From Nicoletella semolina (GTDB taxonomy: Bacteria > Pseudomonadota > Gammaproteobacteria > Enterobacterales > Pasteurellaceae): DNA of 64,000 bases. The stretch covers positions 62,001 to 126,000 of the forward strand of contig NZ_SLXJ01000005.1 in NCBI RefSeq assembly GCF_004345745.1, given 5' to 3'. The notes below the pieces were generated by a model, which worked only from the letters and a program-made list of their open reading frames with translations, was not told where the DNA came from and did not search any database. Shown here in pieces: positions 1 through 9,941 of this stretch (position 1 is the stretch's first letter; each line of letters begins with the position of its first letter). A program made the translations under genes and the position numbers.

Positions 1-569
1 CAGCAGATGACTTAATTTATGCAAATAACAATGCAGGTATGGATTGGCGAGAAATCTTGCTTGATTTACCCCATTTTCACTACGGCCGTGAGACTTATCA
101 AGAACTGCTTGATGAACTCGATCAACAGGGAATTGATGATTTGACCCGTGTGCGTGAATTTTTAGGGATTGTGGCAGAAAAAGGATCGGCAATGCAAACT
201 TTGCGTGTTGGCGAGCTAAAATCAATGTTGCATCTTGCGTTAGGTAATTTGGAAGAGGCGTTAGATTGGGCAAATTGGACAGCGAATATGAATGCGAGTG
301 TTTTTAGTTCGGAACGTAATAATTATTACCGCTGTTTAATTCAATCAATAGAATTATTTTTAGATACAGATCGTTCTCCTACTGAGTATCGTGGGGTATT
401 CAATAAAATGTACGGAAATAATACTGTAAATGTAGTTTGGGAGGCTTTACAAGGCGGAAATCCTTTTTATGGCTTGCAAGCAACTGATGAATTCCTCAAA
501 GATTTAACCGCACATCAAAAATTGTTGAAAGCCTACGAGAAAGTACAACGAGCCAAAATGGCTGTCTAA
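1..569 (+). CDS. ycaO: YcaO C-terminal part (5' end outside window)
   Basis: C-terminal portion of YcaO, the protein linked to RimO-dependent methylthiolation of ribosomal protein S12 (family knowledge). The frame is open from base 3, before the first Met at 39, and the residues there (ADDLIYANNNAG) match the E. coli segment that runs without a break into this domain, so the gene starts upstream of the window. Seen here: the helical C-terminal module with RVGELKSML, SSERNNYYRCL and the near-terminal AHQKLLKAYEKVQRAK, all closely paralleling E. coli YcaO as I remember it. The ATP-binding YcaO core is not in the window. A weak hairpin follows at 624-642. Confidence 0.9.
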   Translation, partial: ADDLIYANNNAGMDWREILLDLPHFHYGRETYQELLDELDQQGIDDLTRVREFLGIVAEKGSAMQTLRVGELKSMLHLALGNLEEALDWANWTANMNASVFSSERNNYYRCLIQSIELFLDTDRSPTEYRGVFNKMYGNNTVNVVWEALQGGNPFYGLQATDEFLKDLTAHQKLLKAYEKVQRAKMAV

Positions 570-623
570 TTCTCTTCTTTTTCAGGGTTTCCTTAGTAAT
601 TAGAGAGGGAGAAATTTAGTAAA

Positions 624-642
624 GGGCGTGTACAATACGCCC
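624..642 (+). terminator. Possible terminator after ycaO
   Basis: GGGCGT and ACGCCC arms enclose a 7-nt loop; a short T run (CTTTTT) lies about 8 nt beyond. It sits 55 bp after the ycaO stop. The gap before the T run makes this a weak call. Confidence 0.35.
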
Positions 643-661
643 ATACTAACTTTTTGACTAT

Positions 662-693
662 AAAAAAGCCGATACCTAAAAAGGGGTATCGGC
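662..693 (-). terminator. Rho-independent terminator of cmoB
   Basis: Read leftward, GCCGATACC pairs with GGTATCGGC (9 bp) and is followed directly by six T. It lies about 90 bp past the cmoB stop in the direction of cmoB transcription. Confidence 0.75.
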
Positions 694-783
694 GAGGTCT
701 TATGAAAAAACTGTTATCTAGCGTAACGTCTATTCAGACTAGCCACTAAATAAAAAGTTCAGAGAATTTAAAAAAATTTTGCA

Positions 784-1749
784 TTAAGGTTTATTGGCTA
801 CAATCACTGCTCGTTTTGGTGCGGGGTAGCCTTCAATAGTTTGAGTTAAATCGTGAGGATTGAGAAAATCAGCCAGTGATTCATTCTCCAGCCATTCTGT
901 TTTTCGTTGTTCTTCTGATGTGGTTATTGATTGATCAACACAACGAATATGGGTAAAGCCCACTTTTCTCAGCCAATTAATCAGGGCTAAAATGGAAGGG
1001 ATAAAATAGACATTTTTCATTTTAGCGTAGCGTTTTTCAGGTACTAATACATCATTCACATCACCGTCAATAATGAGCGTTTCAAGCACTAACTCGCCGC
1101 CTTTTCTAAGCTGGTTTTTTAATTGTGATAGGTGATCCAGTGGTGATTTTCTGTGATAAAGTACCCCCATAGAGAACACAGTATCAAACGCATTCAGCGG
1201 TTGCATTTGTTCAATGCCTAATGGAATGAGGTTTGCTCGTCGATCATTATTGAGTAGTTTACGAACTGCTTCAAACTGACATAAAAATAGCTCTGTGGGG
1301 TCTATGCCTACCACCATTTTTGCTCCTTCCCCTACCATTCGCCACATATGGTAGCCACTGCCACAGCCAACATCAAGAATTAAGCGGTCTTTCAGTGGGC
1401 TAAGATAAGGAAGAAGGCGATTCCATTTAAAATCTGAACGCCATTCGCAATCAATATGCACACCGTAAAGATGATAAGGACCTTTTCGCCAAGGCATTAG
1501 TTGCTTTAGATGATGTAGAAAACGTTGCATTTCGCCATCGCTCAGTGGCGTGTCAAGTTTTGCTTCGACTGCGTCAGCCAAATTAATTTGAGCAGGGTAT
1601 TGCGGTAGGAAATCAATGATTTTACACCATCTTTCATAATCGCTGTGGGTCGTGTTTTCCCATTGTTTCAGTTGTAAGGGAAGTGTTTCAAGCCAATTAG
1701 ATATCGGCGAGCTGGCGAGTTGTTGGTAAAAGGGACGTAAGTCAATCAT
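784..1749 (-). CDS. cmoB: tRNA U34 carboxymethyltransferase CmoB
   Basis: Cytosolic enzyme that transfers a carboxymethyl group from carboxy-SAM to 5-hydroxyuridine 34 of tRNA, giving cmo5U (family knowledge). At 321 residues it matches the family length. The SAM-binding glycine motif LDVGCGSG is at residues 125-132, and the CmoB-typical [20 protein letters not shown] lies just before it. [17 protein letters not shown] follows in the usual place. Its partner CmoA is not in the window. It is transcribed alone and leftward, away from envC, with a hairpin terminator after it. Confidence 0.95.
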   Translation of the reverse strand: MIDLRPFYQQLASSPISNWLETLPLQLKQWENTTHSDYERWCKIIDFLPQYPAQINLADAVEAKLDTPLSDGEMQRFLHHLKQLMPWRKGPYHLYGVHIDCEWRSDFKWNRLLPYLSPLKDRLILDVGCGSGYHMWRMVGEGAKMVVGIDPTELFLCQFEAVRKLLNNDRRANLIPLGIEQMQPLNAFDTVFSMGVLYHRKSPLDHLSQLKNQLRKGGELVLETLIIDGDVNDVLVPEKRYAKMKNVYFIPSILALINWLRKVGFTHIRCVDQSITTSEEQRKTEWLENESLADFLNPHDLTQTIEGYPAPKRAVIVANKP

Positions 1750-1928
1750 AGTGTTAATTCATTGCGGATAATGTGGCAGATTGTAAAGCAATTTTGCCAG
1801 CGAGAAAATATAAGGACAAAAAATTAGAGGGCAAAAATCGTGGTTATTTCGTTAATAACAGATTAGAATAATCCGTTATTAGTTATATGTATGCTCATAC
1901 TTGGTTGAGATAGGTAAAACAAGCTAGA

Positions 1929-3200
1929 GTGAAAGGTGAAGATGAGATTAAGTCAAGAAATGGGGTAGCGGGTTTGAGAAGGAATAAGGATAAAAAGCAC
2001 ATTAATACATATATTTTGCAATTTTTTGGATTTATTTTACCGCTCATTATCGTTTTTAATTGGATTCTTCCTGCTACTGCCAATGATCTCTCACAAATTC
2101 AACAAAAAATAAAACAGCAACAAAGCAAAATTGCTGAACAGAAAAGAAAACGTGATGGATTGCAATCGACATTGAAGAACCAAGAAATTGAGATGGGGAA
2201 AGTACTTGATGATTTAAAGAAAACTGAGCTGTCGTTAAATGAAATTCAACAATCCATTAAATTGACTGAACAGGAAATTGTGCGCTTGGAAAAACAGGAA
2301 AAAGCACAAAAAGAGAAGCTCAAAGCACAGCTAGATTCTGCTTATCGTTCAGGTATTCAGCCGTCAATTATAGAGCGATTATTATCCGATTCAGCTAAAA
2401 ATGCTGATCGTATGAGTGTCTATTATGCTCATATCAACGAAATTCGCATCACTGCTATTCAAGAATTACGTCAAACGCAAATAGAATTAAAAAAACGTAG
2501 AGATGAACTAAAAAAACAACAACAAGGTCAGCAAAAAGAACTGCAGGAACGGAAAGAGCAAGAAAAAACATTAAAAAAGGTAAAATCAGAGCGAGAGAAT
2601 ACAATTCGTTCTATTGATAAAACTTTGCAACAGGCAGAAAGCCGTTTGAGTGAGTTAAGAAACAATGAATTAGCATTGCGTAATCAAATTGCCCAAGCAA
2701 CGAATGAAGCTGAAAGACAAGAAAAGCAGGCATTGGTTGATCTAGAAGCGAAAACCAAGAAACAGGCACAGCGTCAGGCAACCGAACAGGAGAAGCAGCA
2801 AATTAAAGCTGGGAATGGTTTAGGAAGAGGGAAATATGCGATGCCAGTCTCTGGACAGATCGTTAATCGTTTCGGTACAACCCAAATGGGCGAAATTAAG
2901 TGGAATGGGATAGTTATTGGAGCAAGCAATGGTGATACGGTGCGAGCTATTGCAGCTGGGAGAGTATTGTTGGCAGACTGGCTGCAAGGGTATGGTCAGG
3001 TTGTTGTGATTGATCACGGTAATGGTGATATGTCTTTGTATGGTTATAATCAGTCGCTTTCGGTGAAAAAGGGGCAGCGAATTGAAGCTGGACAAGCGAT
3101 AGCATCTGTTGGGAATTCGGGAGGACAAGACCGTTCTGCACTCTACTTTGAAATTCGCCGTAAAGGTGTGGCGGTTAATCCATTGCGTTGGGTAAAATAA
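1929..3200 (+). CDS. envC: Murein hydrolase activator EnvC
   Basis: Periplasmic activator of the division amidases AmiA/AmiB, recruited by FtsEX (family knowledge). The sequence shows an N-terminal hydrophobic export segment ending near TATA-ND, a long Lys/Gln/Glu-rich coiled coil (about residues 52-290), and a C-terminal LytM/M23 domain (about 300-423). The LytM metal ligands are degenerate: where active enzymes have a Tyr-x-His this one reads LYGYN. That fits an activator rather than a peptidase. The start is uncertain. GTG at 1929 gives a long N-terminus before the signal sequence; an in-frame TTG at 1974 is an alternative. It opens an envelope run, with yibQ starting 1 nt after its stop. 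Confidence 0.9.
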   Translation: MKGEDEIKSRNGVAGLRRNKDKKHINTYILQFFGFILPLIIVFNWILPATANDLSQIQQKIKQQQSKIAEQKRKRDGLQSTLKNQEIEMGKVLDDLKKTELSLNEIQQSIKLTEQEIVRLEKQEKAQKEKLKAQLDSAYRSGIQPSIIERLLSDSAKNADRMSVYYAHINEIRITAIQELRQTQIELKKRRDELKKQQQGQQKELQERKEQEKTLKKVKSERENTIRSIDKTLQQAESRLSELRNNELALRNQIAQATNEAERQEKQALVDLEAKTKKQAQRQATEQEKQQIKAGNGLGRGKYAMPVSGQIVNRFGTTQMGEIKWNGIVIGASNGDTVRAIAAGRVLLADWLQGYGQVVVIDHGNGDMSLYGYNQSLSVKKGQRIEAGQAIASVGNSGGQDRSALYFEIRRKGVAVNPLRWVK

Positions 3201-3201
3201 A

Positions 3202-4092
3202 ATGAAAAAAATAGGGCAATTGCGGGCTAAAAGCAGCGAGCAGAAAAATAAAATGAGTAGCAAGCGGTGCTTTTTTGCCACTTTTTTGCAAATAGTTTGT
3301 CTAATCGTGCCTGTTAGTTATGCTGGAAAACTGGCGATTGTCATTGATGATATTGGTTATCGGGCGAAGAATGATGAAGCCATTTACCAATTACCAAAGG
3401 AAGTCGCGGTAGCGATTATTCCGAGTACTGCTCAGGCGACTGCTCGTGCCAAGCAAGCCTTTGGACAACAACGAGACGTGATCATTCATTTGCCAATGCA
3501 GCCTAAAAATAAAGCACAGCCAATAGAGCGAGAGGCATTATTAGTTGGAATGAATGAAGCAGAAGTACGAAAATTGATGGCATTTGCACAACAAAAAGTA
3601 CCTTATGCGGTGGGCTTAAATAATCATATGGGGAGCCTTGCAACGACAGATAAAGCATTAATGCGTCATTTGATGACAATATTAGCGGAGCAAAAATTAT
3701 TTTTCTTAGACAGTAAAACTGCTGGGAAGAGTGTGGCTGTTGCAACAGCGAAAGAGGCAGGTGTGAAGGCTCTTGTTCGACATATATTTTTAGATGACAG
3801 TGATGAGTTAGTTGATGTTGAACGTCAGTTTCAACGTGCTATTGAATATGCTCGAAAATATGGAACAGCAATAGTGATTGGACACCCTCGTAAAAATAGC
3901 ATAGAAGTATTACAAAAGGGACTGGCTAATTTGCCTACTGATATTCAGCTAGTGAGTATGAGTCATCTTTGGCGAGGGGAAAAAGTAGAGGCGGTTAAAC
4001 CGCTGATTATGCAATTTGAGATCGAGCCAGCCTTGACCTCTAAACCTCCATTTGATTATGTACCGCTGCTGCGTGGTGTGCCGAAAGACTAA
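3202..4092 (+). CDS. yibQ: Divergent polysaccharide deacetylase family protein YibQ
   Basis: Member of the DUF610/YibQ divergent polysaccharide deacetylase family, usually encoded just after envC. The enzymatic substrate is not established. Visible features are a secretion signal ending near VSYA-GK, then LAIVIDDIGYR, the NHMGSLAT segment and VIGHPRKNSIEVL, which follow the NodB-like fold. The start chosen lies 1 nt after the envC stop, implying coupling. ATG at 3253 is an alternative that would put the signal peptide at the very N-terminus. An envelope role is inferred from the neighbours. Confidence 0.88.
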   Translation: MKKIGQLRAKSSEQKNKMSSKRCFFATFLQIVCLIVPVSYAGKLAIVIDDIGYRAKNDEAIYQLPKEVAVAIIPSTAQATARAKQAFGQQRDVIIHLPMQPKNKAQPIEREALLVGMNEAEVRKLMAFAQQKVPYAVGLNNHMGSLATTDKALMRHLMTILAEQKLFFLDSKTAGKSVAVATAKEAGVKALVRHIFLDDSDELVDVERQFQRAIEYARKYGTAIVIGHPRKNSIEVLQKGLANLPTDIQLVSMSHLWRGEKVEAVKPLIMQFEIEPALTSKPPFDYVPLLRGVPKD

Positions 4093-4108
4093 AAAATTAA
4101 GAGGTATT

Positions 4109-5845
4109 ATGAATATAAAGAAAATATTGCCCTTTGTGATATTTTGTTTAAGTAGCAAACTTTGGGCAGAACAAACGGTATTACTAAAAGTAGAAGGAAT
4201 CGATGATAAAGCATTGTATCGAAACGTACGCATTCACCTTTCACAATTAAGCAATGATATTGCCGATGGTTCAGATCGTTATCAATATCTGGTTCAGCAA
4301 GCGGTCGATAAGGGGCTGCGTGCAATGGGTTATTATAATTCACAATATCAATTTAATTTAACAGCACGTCCTCGTCCGCAAAAAGACTTGCTTAAACTAA
4401 CAGTGCAATTAGATAAGCCTGTGCGTTTAGACAAACGAGATATTCAGGTTATTGGTGAGGCAAAACAAGATGAGGAATTTACGCAATTAATTCAAAAGAA
4501 TACGCCAGAAAAGGGGGTTGTGTTAAATCACGAAACCTACGATGATATCAAATCAAATATTGATAAATTAGCTCAGTCAAAAGGCTATTTTGATGGGCAA
4601 TGGCAGTATAATCGTTTAGAAGTTTACCCGACGGAATATGTGGCGGATTGGCGTTTAGGTTACGACAGTGGCGTTCGCTATCGTTATGGACTAATTAGAT
4701 TTAAAGATAATCAAATTAATGAAGAATATTTAACCAATATTTTGCGAATTAAATCAGGTGAATTTTATCATATCAATGATCTTTCTAAATTATCGAGTGA
4801 TTTTTCGTCCTCCAACTGGTTTACTTCAGTATTAGTCGATCCTGACATTAATGAGGTCGATAAGGTTGTTGATCTTGATGTATTGGTTCGTCCTAAAAAA
4901 AGAAATGAGATGACCATTGGGTTGGGGTATGCGACCGATATTGGCCCTCGCTTGCAGTTTAAATGGAAGAAACCTTGGATCAATGAATACGGTCATAGCC
5001 TTGAGATGAATAACTATTTTTCTAAGCCTGAGCAGAATATTGAAGTGGGATACAATATTCCGATAAAAAGTAATCCATTGCACTATTATTATCAAATTCT
5101 TGGTGGAATGGAGCGTGAAGATCAAAGTGATATTCGCTCAATTTCAGCAAAATTAGGTTTTCAGCGTTTTTGGAATCACGAAACAGGTTGGGTATTTTCG
5201 CTGGGTGTGAGAACTCGCTATGATGCGTTTGAGCAAGGTGAAGAAAAACGCAGAACGCTATTAGTTTATCCAACAGCTTCACTCACTCGTATTCGCAGTG
5301 ATGGCAACCGTTTTCCACTTTGGGGCGACTCTCAAAAGCTCACTGTAAACTGGGGACACAAAGTGGTTGGTTCTAATGTGAATTTCTATAGTGTAAAACT
5401 GTCGAGTGCTTGGGTTAGAACATTTTGGGATAAACATCGTTTTTATTTGCGTGCAGAGTTAGGGGCTTTAAAAGCCAGTGAATTTTCTCGTATTCCACCT
5501 ACGCTACGTTATTTTGCTGGTGGAGATATGAGTGTGAGAGGGTTTGGTTACAAGAAAATTTCTCCTCGTAATAAAAACGGTAAGCTAATCGGTGGGGCGT
5601 ACTTAATGACAAGTACAGCCGAATATCAATATCAAGTCTATCCAGACTGGTGGGCTGCGGTCTTTTATGATGTAGGCTTTGCTGCAAATCATTTCGATTT
5701 TAATCAATTACGTTCAGGTTCTGGCATTGGTGTTCGTTGGGCCTCTCCTATTGGGGCGATTAAATTTGATCTCGCTATACCAGTAAAGTCACCGAATAAA
5801 GAAAAAGGTATACAGTTCTATATTGGTTTAGGTGCGGAGCTATAA
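4109..5845 (+). CDS. tamA: Translocation and assembly module outer-membrane protein TamA
   Basis: Omp85-family outer-membrane barrel that works with TamB in outer-membrane protein assembly and lipid transport (family knowledge). Residues 1-19 form a signal peptide ending SKLWA. POTRA domains occupy about residues 22-260 and the barrel the rest, with the Omp85 signature RYFAGGDMSVRGFGY near the C-terminus. The frame is open further upstream, but ATG 4109 has an AAGAGG ribosome-binding site and puts the signal peptide first, so it is preferred. It is 16 nt after yibQ and 18 nt before tamB. Confidence 0.95.
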   Translation: MNIKKILPFVIFCLSSKLWAEQTVLLKVEGIDDKALYRNVRIHLSQLSNDIADGSDRYQYLVQQAVDKGLRAMGYYNSQYQFNLTARPRPQKDLLKLTVQLDKPVRLDKRDIQVIGEAKQDEEFTQLIQKNTPEKGVVLNHETYDDIKSNIDKLAQSKGYFDGQWQYNRLEVYPTEYVADWRLGYDSGVRYRYGLIRFKDNQINEEYLTNILRIKSGEFYHINDLSKLSSDFSSSNWFTSVLVDPDINEVDKVVDLDVLVRPKKRNEMTIGLGYATDIGPRLQFKWKKPWINEYGHSLEMNNYFSKPEQNIEVGYNIPIKSNPLHYYYQILGGMEREDQSDIRSISAKLGFQRFWNHETGWVFSLGVRTRYDAFEQGEEKRRTLLVYPTASLTRIRSDGNRFPLWGDSQKLTVNWGHKVVGSNVNFYSVKLSSAWVRTFWDKHRFYLRAELGALKASEFSRIPPTLRYFAGGDMSVRGFGYKKISPRNKNGKLIGGAYLMTSTAEYQYQVYPDWWAAVFYDVGFAANHFDFNQLRSGSGIGVRWASPIGAIKFDLAIPVKSPNKEKGIQFYIGLGAEL

Positions 5846-5863
5846 TAGGGGAAGAGTGATAAT

Positions 5864-8800
5864 ATGGAAAATATTCAAACATCAAATACAGAAACTCAAA
5901 ATTTACGATCTCAGCATTCACAACCTCCGAAAACGACTAAACCTAAATCTCGTTTACGCTGGTTATGGTATGGGTTATGTATTCTTCTCGTTTTTGTGGT
6001 GGTGCTTTTAGCGTTTTTAGCAACAGGGAAAGGGCAACGTAGTGCTATTATGTGGCTAGATCAACGCTTGGATTTTATTAATATCGGTCGTGTTGAAGGC
6101 AGTTTGCAACAGGGGCTAAGCCTTGAGCAAACGCAATTTCAAATGGACGGTATCACAAGCCATATTGGAAAGCTGGATTTGCACATTGATTTTGCTTGTG
6201 TATTGAAAGGACAAGCTTGCATTGAAGATGTTGTAATTGACGATACCCAAATTATTGTAGAAACTTCAAAATTGCCTCCGCCTACACCTAAAAAAAATCA
6301 AAAACAAGGTGAGTTTAATTTACCACTAGGCATTTCATTGAATAATATCAGTGTCAATAATCTTCAATTACGTTTAGATGAAACAGAGGTTTCGCTTAAC
6401 CATTTTCATACAGGGCTTGAAGCAGAGGGCAAATCACTAAAACTTGCTCCCACTTTACTTGATGGATTAATCCTTGTGCTTCCTGCACCAGCTCCACAAT
6501 CAAATTCAATAGCTAAGGAAGCGGTCTATTCTCAAGAAAAAAATGCAAGCCAGACAGCAGTGCCTTCGCAGAATATTGATTGGGCTACGTTAAAAACTCG
6601 TCTTTCACAACCTTTGTTGAATAAATCGCAAGATCTTCGAATGCCAGTTTCGCTTGATATGTCCGATGTGCAAGCTCGTAATATCGCAATCAAGCAACGT
6701 CAAATGCCAAAGACAAATGTAGTGTTGGAGACAACGGCATTATCTGAGATAGCGAAATCACCAGAGGTGTCAGAATTATTGGCGATAACCGATTTTCGTG
6801 TACAGGGCAAAATCACACCTGAAGAAGTGCGCTTAACTCAGTTGGAACTTTTAACTGATAAAGGGCGATTGATAGGGAGTGGTGTGCAAAATTTGGCTGG
6901 AAACGCACCGCTGGATTGGCAAATTCATCTTGATACTGAGGCTATTCCCAAATGGCAACTTCCTAAAACACAAATAAATTTGCATCTTGAGGGAGAATTA
7001 TTTCAGCAGACTAAGTTAAATACAACGCTGACAGGGATTGCTGAAGCAAAACTTAATGGCACCATTCAGCTTGCAAAGCCTAAAACACCATTTGATCTTC
7101 AATTAAAACTTGATCACGCTCGCTACTCTGTAGAGCCTAAAAAAGACGACAACGTATTTGAAATCAAGAATGCTGCGGTGGAACTATCAGGCGATTTATT
7201 GAACTATCGTGTGGTCGCAGAGGCAGATATGGTTGGTAGACCTATTTTGCAAGGTAAATCGCAAAACAAAGTTGAGTTAAGCAATAACGTGGAGTTGCAG
7301 GGAGAGGGGCAATTAACGCAGTTTGAGCTAAAACATCTAAATTTAGCGACTTTAGAAGGAAAAGCCTCGTTACAGGGCAAAATAGATTGGTCTAATGGCA
7401 TAACATGGCAAAATAATTTAACGTTGGACAATATCCATACCAAAAATTTGTTACCAAATTGGGCTGCTCAATTCTCTGGTGAGCTTGTTTCAAAAGGTCA
7501 TATTAAACAAGAGAATACTCAAGATGGGAAGGAACATACGACTTGGATCATTGGTGTTTCAACATTGAATGTAGATGGTAATATTGAAGGGCGTAAACTC
7601 AATTTAAACGGACATTTTAATGCAGGAAATACAGTAAAAGATAGGCTACTCAATGTTCCTCAGTTGGTATTAACTTTTGGCGATAACCGTATCCAATTAA
7701 ATGGCACATTAGGAAAAGAATCTAACCTTGCAATGAAGATTGATGCACCACAATTGGCAGGGTTATATCCTGATTTGACAGTAACGGCAAAGGGAAATAT
7801 TCAAGTTAAGGGAAATATCACTGAGCCGAATATTAATCTGGATCTGATGGCTAAAAATATCACTTATCAACAGGTAAAACTGCGTGATTTAACGACAAAA
7901 GGAGAGATAACAACGCAAGAACAGATTCAGGGTAATCTTGATGTTTTATTGGGACAACTATCACTTGGAGAGATGAATTGGCAAAATATACAACTTGCGG
8001 TAACAGGTAACGATCAATCACACCAACTTTCAATAAAATCAGCAGGTGATCCTGTTGCAATGGATTTGCAGTTAGCAGGACACTTTGATCGTAATACACA
8101 AAAATGGCAAGGGCAGTTAAGCAATGCGAATATAAAATCAGTATTGGGTATTTGGAAGAACAATCACACAATTCAAATAGATTATGATCATCTTCAAACT
8201 CAAGCAAAGATAGCACACCATTGCTGGCTCAATCCACAATTAAATCTCTGTTTTCCAAAAACATTACAACTAGGAAAACAAGGAGATATTCCGTTTGAGG
8301 TGAAACAGTTTAATCTTGCTCTCTTTAAATCGTTATTAGATAAAAATAGCCAGCTTGCTGGAAAGATGAATATCAATGGCGATATTCAATGGTTTGAGGA
8401 TAAAAAGCCAACTGCGAATGTATTATTTGAATCACCAGAGATCAAGTTTAGTCAAAAAGTAGAAGGACGAAATTTTCCTATTCACCTTTTTCCAGTGAAA
8501 ATTCAGGCAAATTTAGCTAATGATAATTTGAGATTGGCAACAAATATTCGTTTTAAGGACAATGGGCGAATTCATTCTGATTTGGAAATTAATGATATTA
8601 TCAATCAAAAAGTCTTATCAGGTCATTTAGGGCTGGAGCAATTAAATTTAAAAATGCTTTCACCATTGTTAAATAATGGCGATCATCTTGATGGAGAGTT
8701 AAATGCGGTGTTGAAGCTAGGTGGTATTTTAACTCAACCATTGCTTTATGGTGATTTAGATTTGACAGGATTAAAAGTAAAAATTTTTCCTATGCCATTT

Positions 8801-9925
8801 AATGTGTCAGATGGTCATCTTGGATTACACTTTAATGGTGCAACTTCTCAATTACAGGGGGGAATTCAAAGTGAAAGTGGGCAGATTTTGCTTGAGGGAG
8901 ATGCAAATTGGAAGAAATTAGATAATTGGCATACTCGCATTCGTGCTAAAGGCGATGGTTTCCGCATAAATATACCGAATATGGTTGAGGCCGATATTTC
9001 ACCAAATGTTGAAGTAAAAGCAACTCCAAACCTTCTTGAAATTTCAGGTAATGTTGATATTCCAAAAGCGAGAATTGCGATTGAATCGCTACCTGAAAGT
9101 GCGGTGGCAGTGAGTGCTGATGAGGTGATTTTAGATAGAACAGCCAAACCTAAAGTGTTGAATTTAGCCAAAAGCCTTGTCAACTCTAAACATAGTTCGA
9201 ATGGTATGGGGATTAACGCTGATGTCTCAATCAATATTGGTAATGATGTAAAATTGAAAGCCTATGGATTAAATACCAATCTACAAGGGGTATTAAAAGT
9301 ACATCAAGGAAATCGAGGACTTGGGCTTTATGGACAGGTGAATTTGTTAAATGGTACTTTTGCTTCATTTGGTCAAGATTTAATTATTAACAAAGGTCTA
9401 ATTTCATTTACAGGCTTGCCTTCTCAGCCGACTTTAGATATAGAGGCAATAAGAAACCCAGATGCGATGGAAGATTCGAATATCACAGCGGGCCTGAAAA
9501 TTACGGGTATTGCAGACTCCCCCGATGTGAAAATTTTCTCTAATCCGTCAATGTCGCAAGATCAAGCTCTCTCTTATATCTTAACGGGGCGATCTCTTGA
9601 TGGTGGAGATACAAATTCACAAAATTCGATTGCTGCTGCTTTAATTGGTTTAAGTCTTTCAAAAGGCAGTCAGTTGGTTGGTGGCGTAGGTAGTGTATTT
9701 GGGATTAATGATCTCAATGTGACGACTGCAGGTATTGGTGATAATACAAAAGTGGTAGTCAGTGGTAGTCTTACTCCTCGGTTTAAAGTTGAGTATGGAG
9801 TGGGTTTATTTGCACCACTCACTGAACTGACATTACGCTATCGCCTCGCACCGAGTCTCTATTTACAATGGATTTCTAGCATTAATCAGGCAGTCGATTT
9901 GATTTATCGTTTTGAATTTGATTAA
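5864..9925 (+). CDS. tamB: Translocation and assembly module inner-membrane protein TamB
   Basis: Very long periplasm-spanning protein (1353 residues; E. coli TamB is about 1260) anchored by one N-terminal membrane helix at about residues 34-56, after a polar cytoplasmic lead. The body is beta-rich with repeated short strands typical of the AsmA/TamB lipid-groove fold. The C-terminal DUF490 region contains FASFGQDLIINKGLISFTGL and ends in the aromatic Phe-Glu-Phe-Asp. It partners TamA, encoded immediately upstream. Confidence 0.95.
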   Translation: MENIQTSNTETQNLRSQHSQPPKTTKPKSRLRWLWYGLCILLVFVVVLLAFLATGKGQRSAIMWLDQRLDFINIGRVEGSLQQGLSLEQTQFQMDGITSHIGKLDLHIDFACVLKGQACIEDVVIDDTQIIVETSKLPPPTPKKNQKQGEFNLPLGISLNNISVNNLQLRLDETEVSLNHFHTGLEAEGKSLKLAPTLLDGLILVLPAPAPQSNSIAKEAVYSQEKNASQTAVPSQNIDWATLKTRLSQPLLNKSQDLRMPVSLDMSDVQARNIAIKQRQMPKTNVVLETTALSEIAKSPEVSELLAITDFRVQGKITPEEVRLTQLELLTDKGRLIGSGVQNLAGNAPLDWQIHLDTEAIPKWQLPKTQINLHLEGELFQQTKLNTTLTGIAEAKLNGTIQLAKPKTPFDLQLKLDHARYSVEPKKDDNVFEIKNAAVELSGDLLNYRVVAEADMVGRPILQGKSQNKVELSNNVELQGEGQLTQFELKHLNLATLEGKASLQGKIDWSNGITWQNNLTLDNIHTKNLLPNWAAQFSGELVSKGHIKQENTQDGKEHTTWIIGVSTLNVDGNIEGRKLNLNGHFNAGNTVKDRLLNVPQLVLTFGDNRIQLNGTLGKESNLAMKIDAPQLAGLYPDLTVTAKGNIQVKGNITEPNINLDLMAKNITYQQVKLRDLTTKGEITTQEQIQGNLDVLLGQLSLGEMNWQNIQLAVTGNDQSHQLSIKSAGDPVAMDLQLAGHFDRNTQKWQGQLSNANIKSVLGIWKNNHTIQIDYDHLQTQAKIAHHCWLNPQLNLCFPKTLQLGKQGDIPFEVKQFNLALFKSLLDKNSQLAGKMNINGDIQWFEDKKPTANVLFESPEIKFSQKVEGRNFPIHLFPVKIQANLANDNLRLATNIRFKDNGRIHSDLEINDIINQKVLSGHLGLEQLNLKMLSPLLNNGDHLDGELNAVLKLGGILTQPLLYGDLDLTGLKVKIFPMPFNVSDGHLGLHFNGATSQLQGGIQSESGQILLEGDANWKKLDNWHTRIRAKGDGFRINIPNMVEADISPNVEVKATPNLLEISGNVDIPKARIAIESLPESAVAVSADEVILDRTAKPKVLNLAKSLVNSKHSSNGMGINADVSINIGNDVKLKAYGLNTNLQGVLKVHQGNRGLGLYGQVNLLNGTFASFGQDLIINKGLISFTGLPSQPTLDIEAIRNPDAMEDSNITAGLKITGIADSPDVKIFSNPSMSQDQALSYILTGRSLDGGDTNSQNSIAAALIGLSLSKGSQLVGGVGSVFGINDLNVTTAGIGDNTKVVVSGSLTPRFKVEYGVGLFAPLTELTLRYRLAPSLYLQWISSINQAVDLIYRFEFD

Positions 9926-9941
9926 TAAACGGATTGGCATA

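Noticed and set aside
702-749. 15-codon frame MKKLLSSVTSIQTSH as a leader peptide
   Set aside because: No plus-strand gene follows for over 1.1 kb, and the adjacent hairpin works as a terminator for the opposite strand.
9097-9106. AAGTGCGGT as evidence for the H. influenzae-type uptake sequence
   Set aside because: Only isolated copies (also near 54969) against many CAAGCGGT cores.
8866-9234. Minus-strand open frames within tamB and similar frames opposite other long genes
   Set aside because: No ribosome-binding sites or family motifs; the sense-strand genes are well supported.
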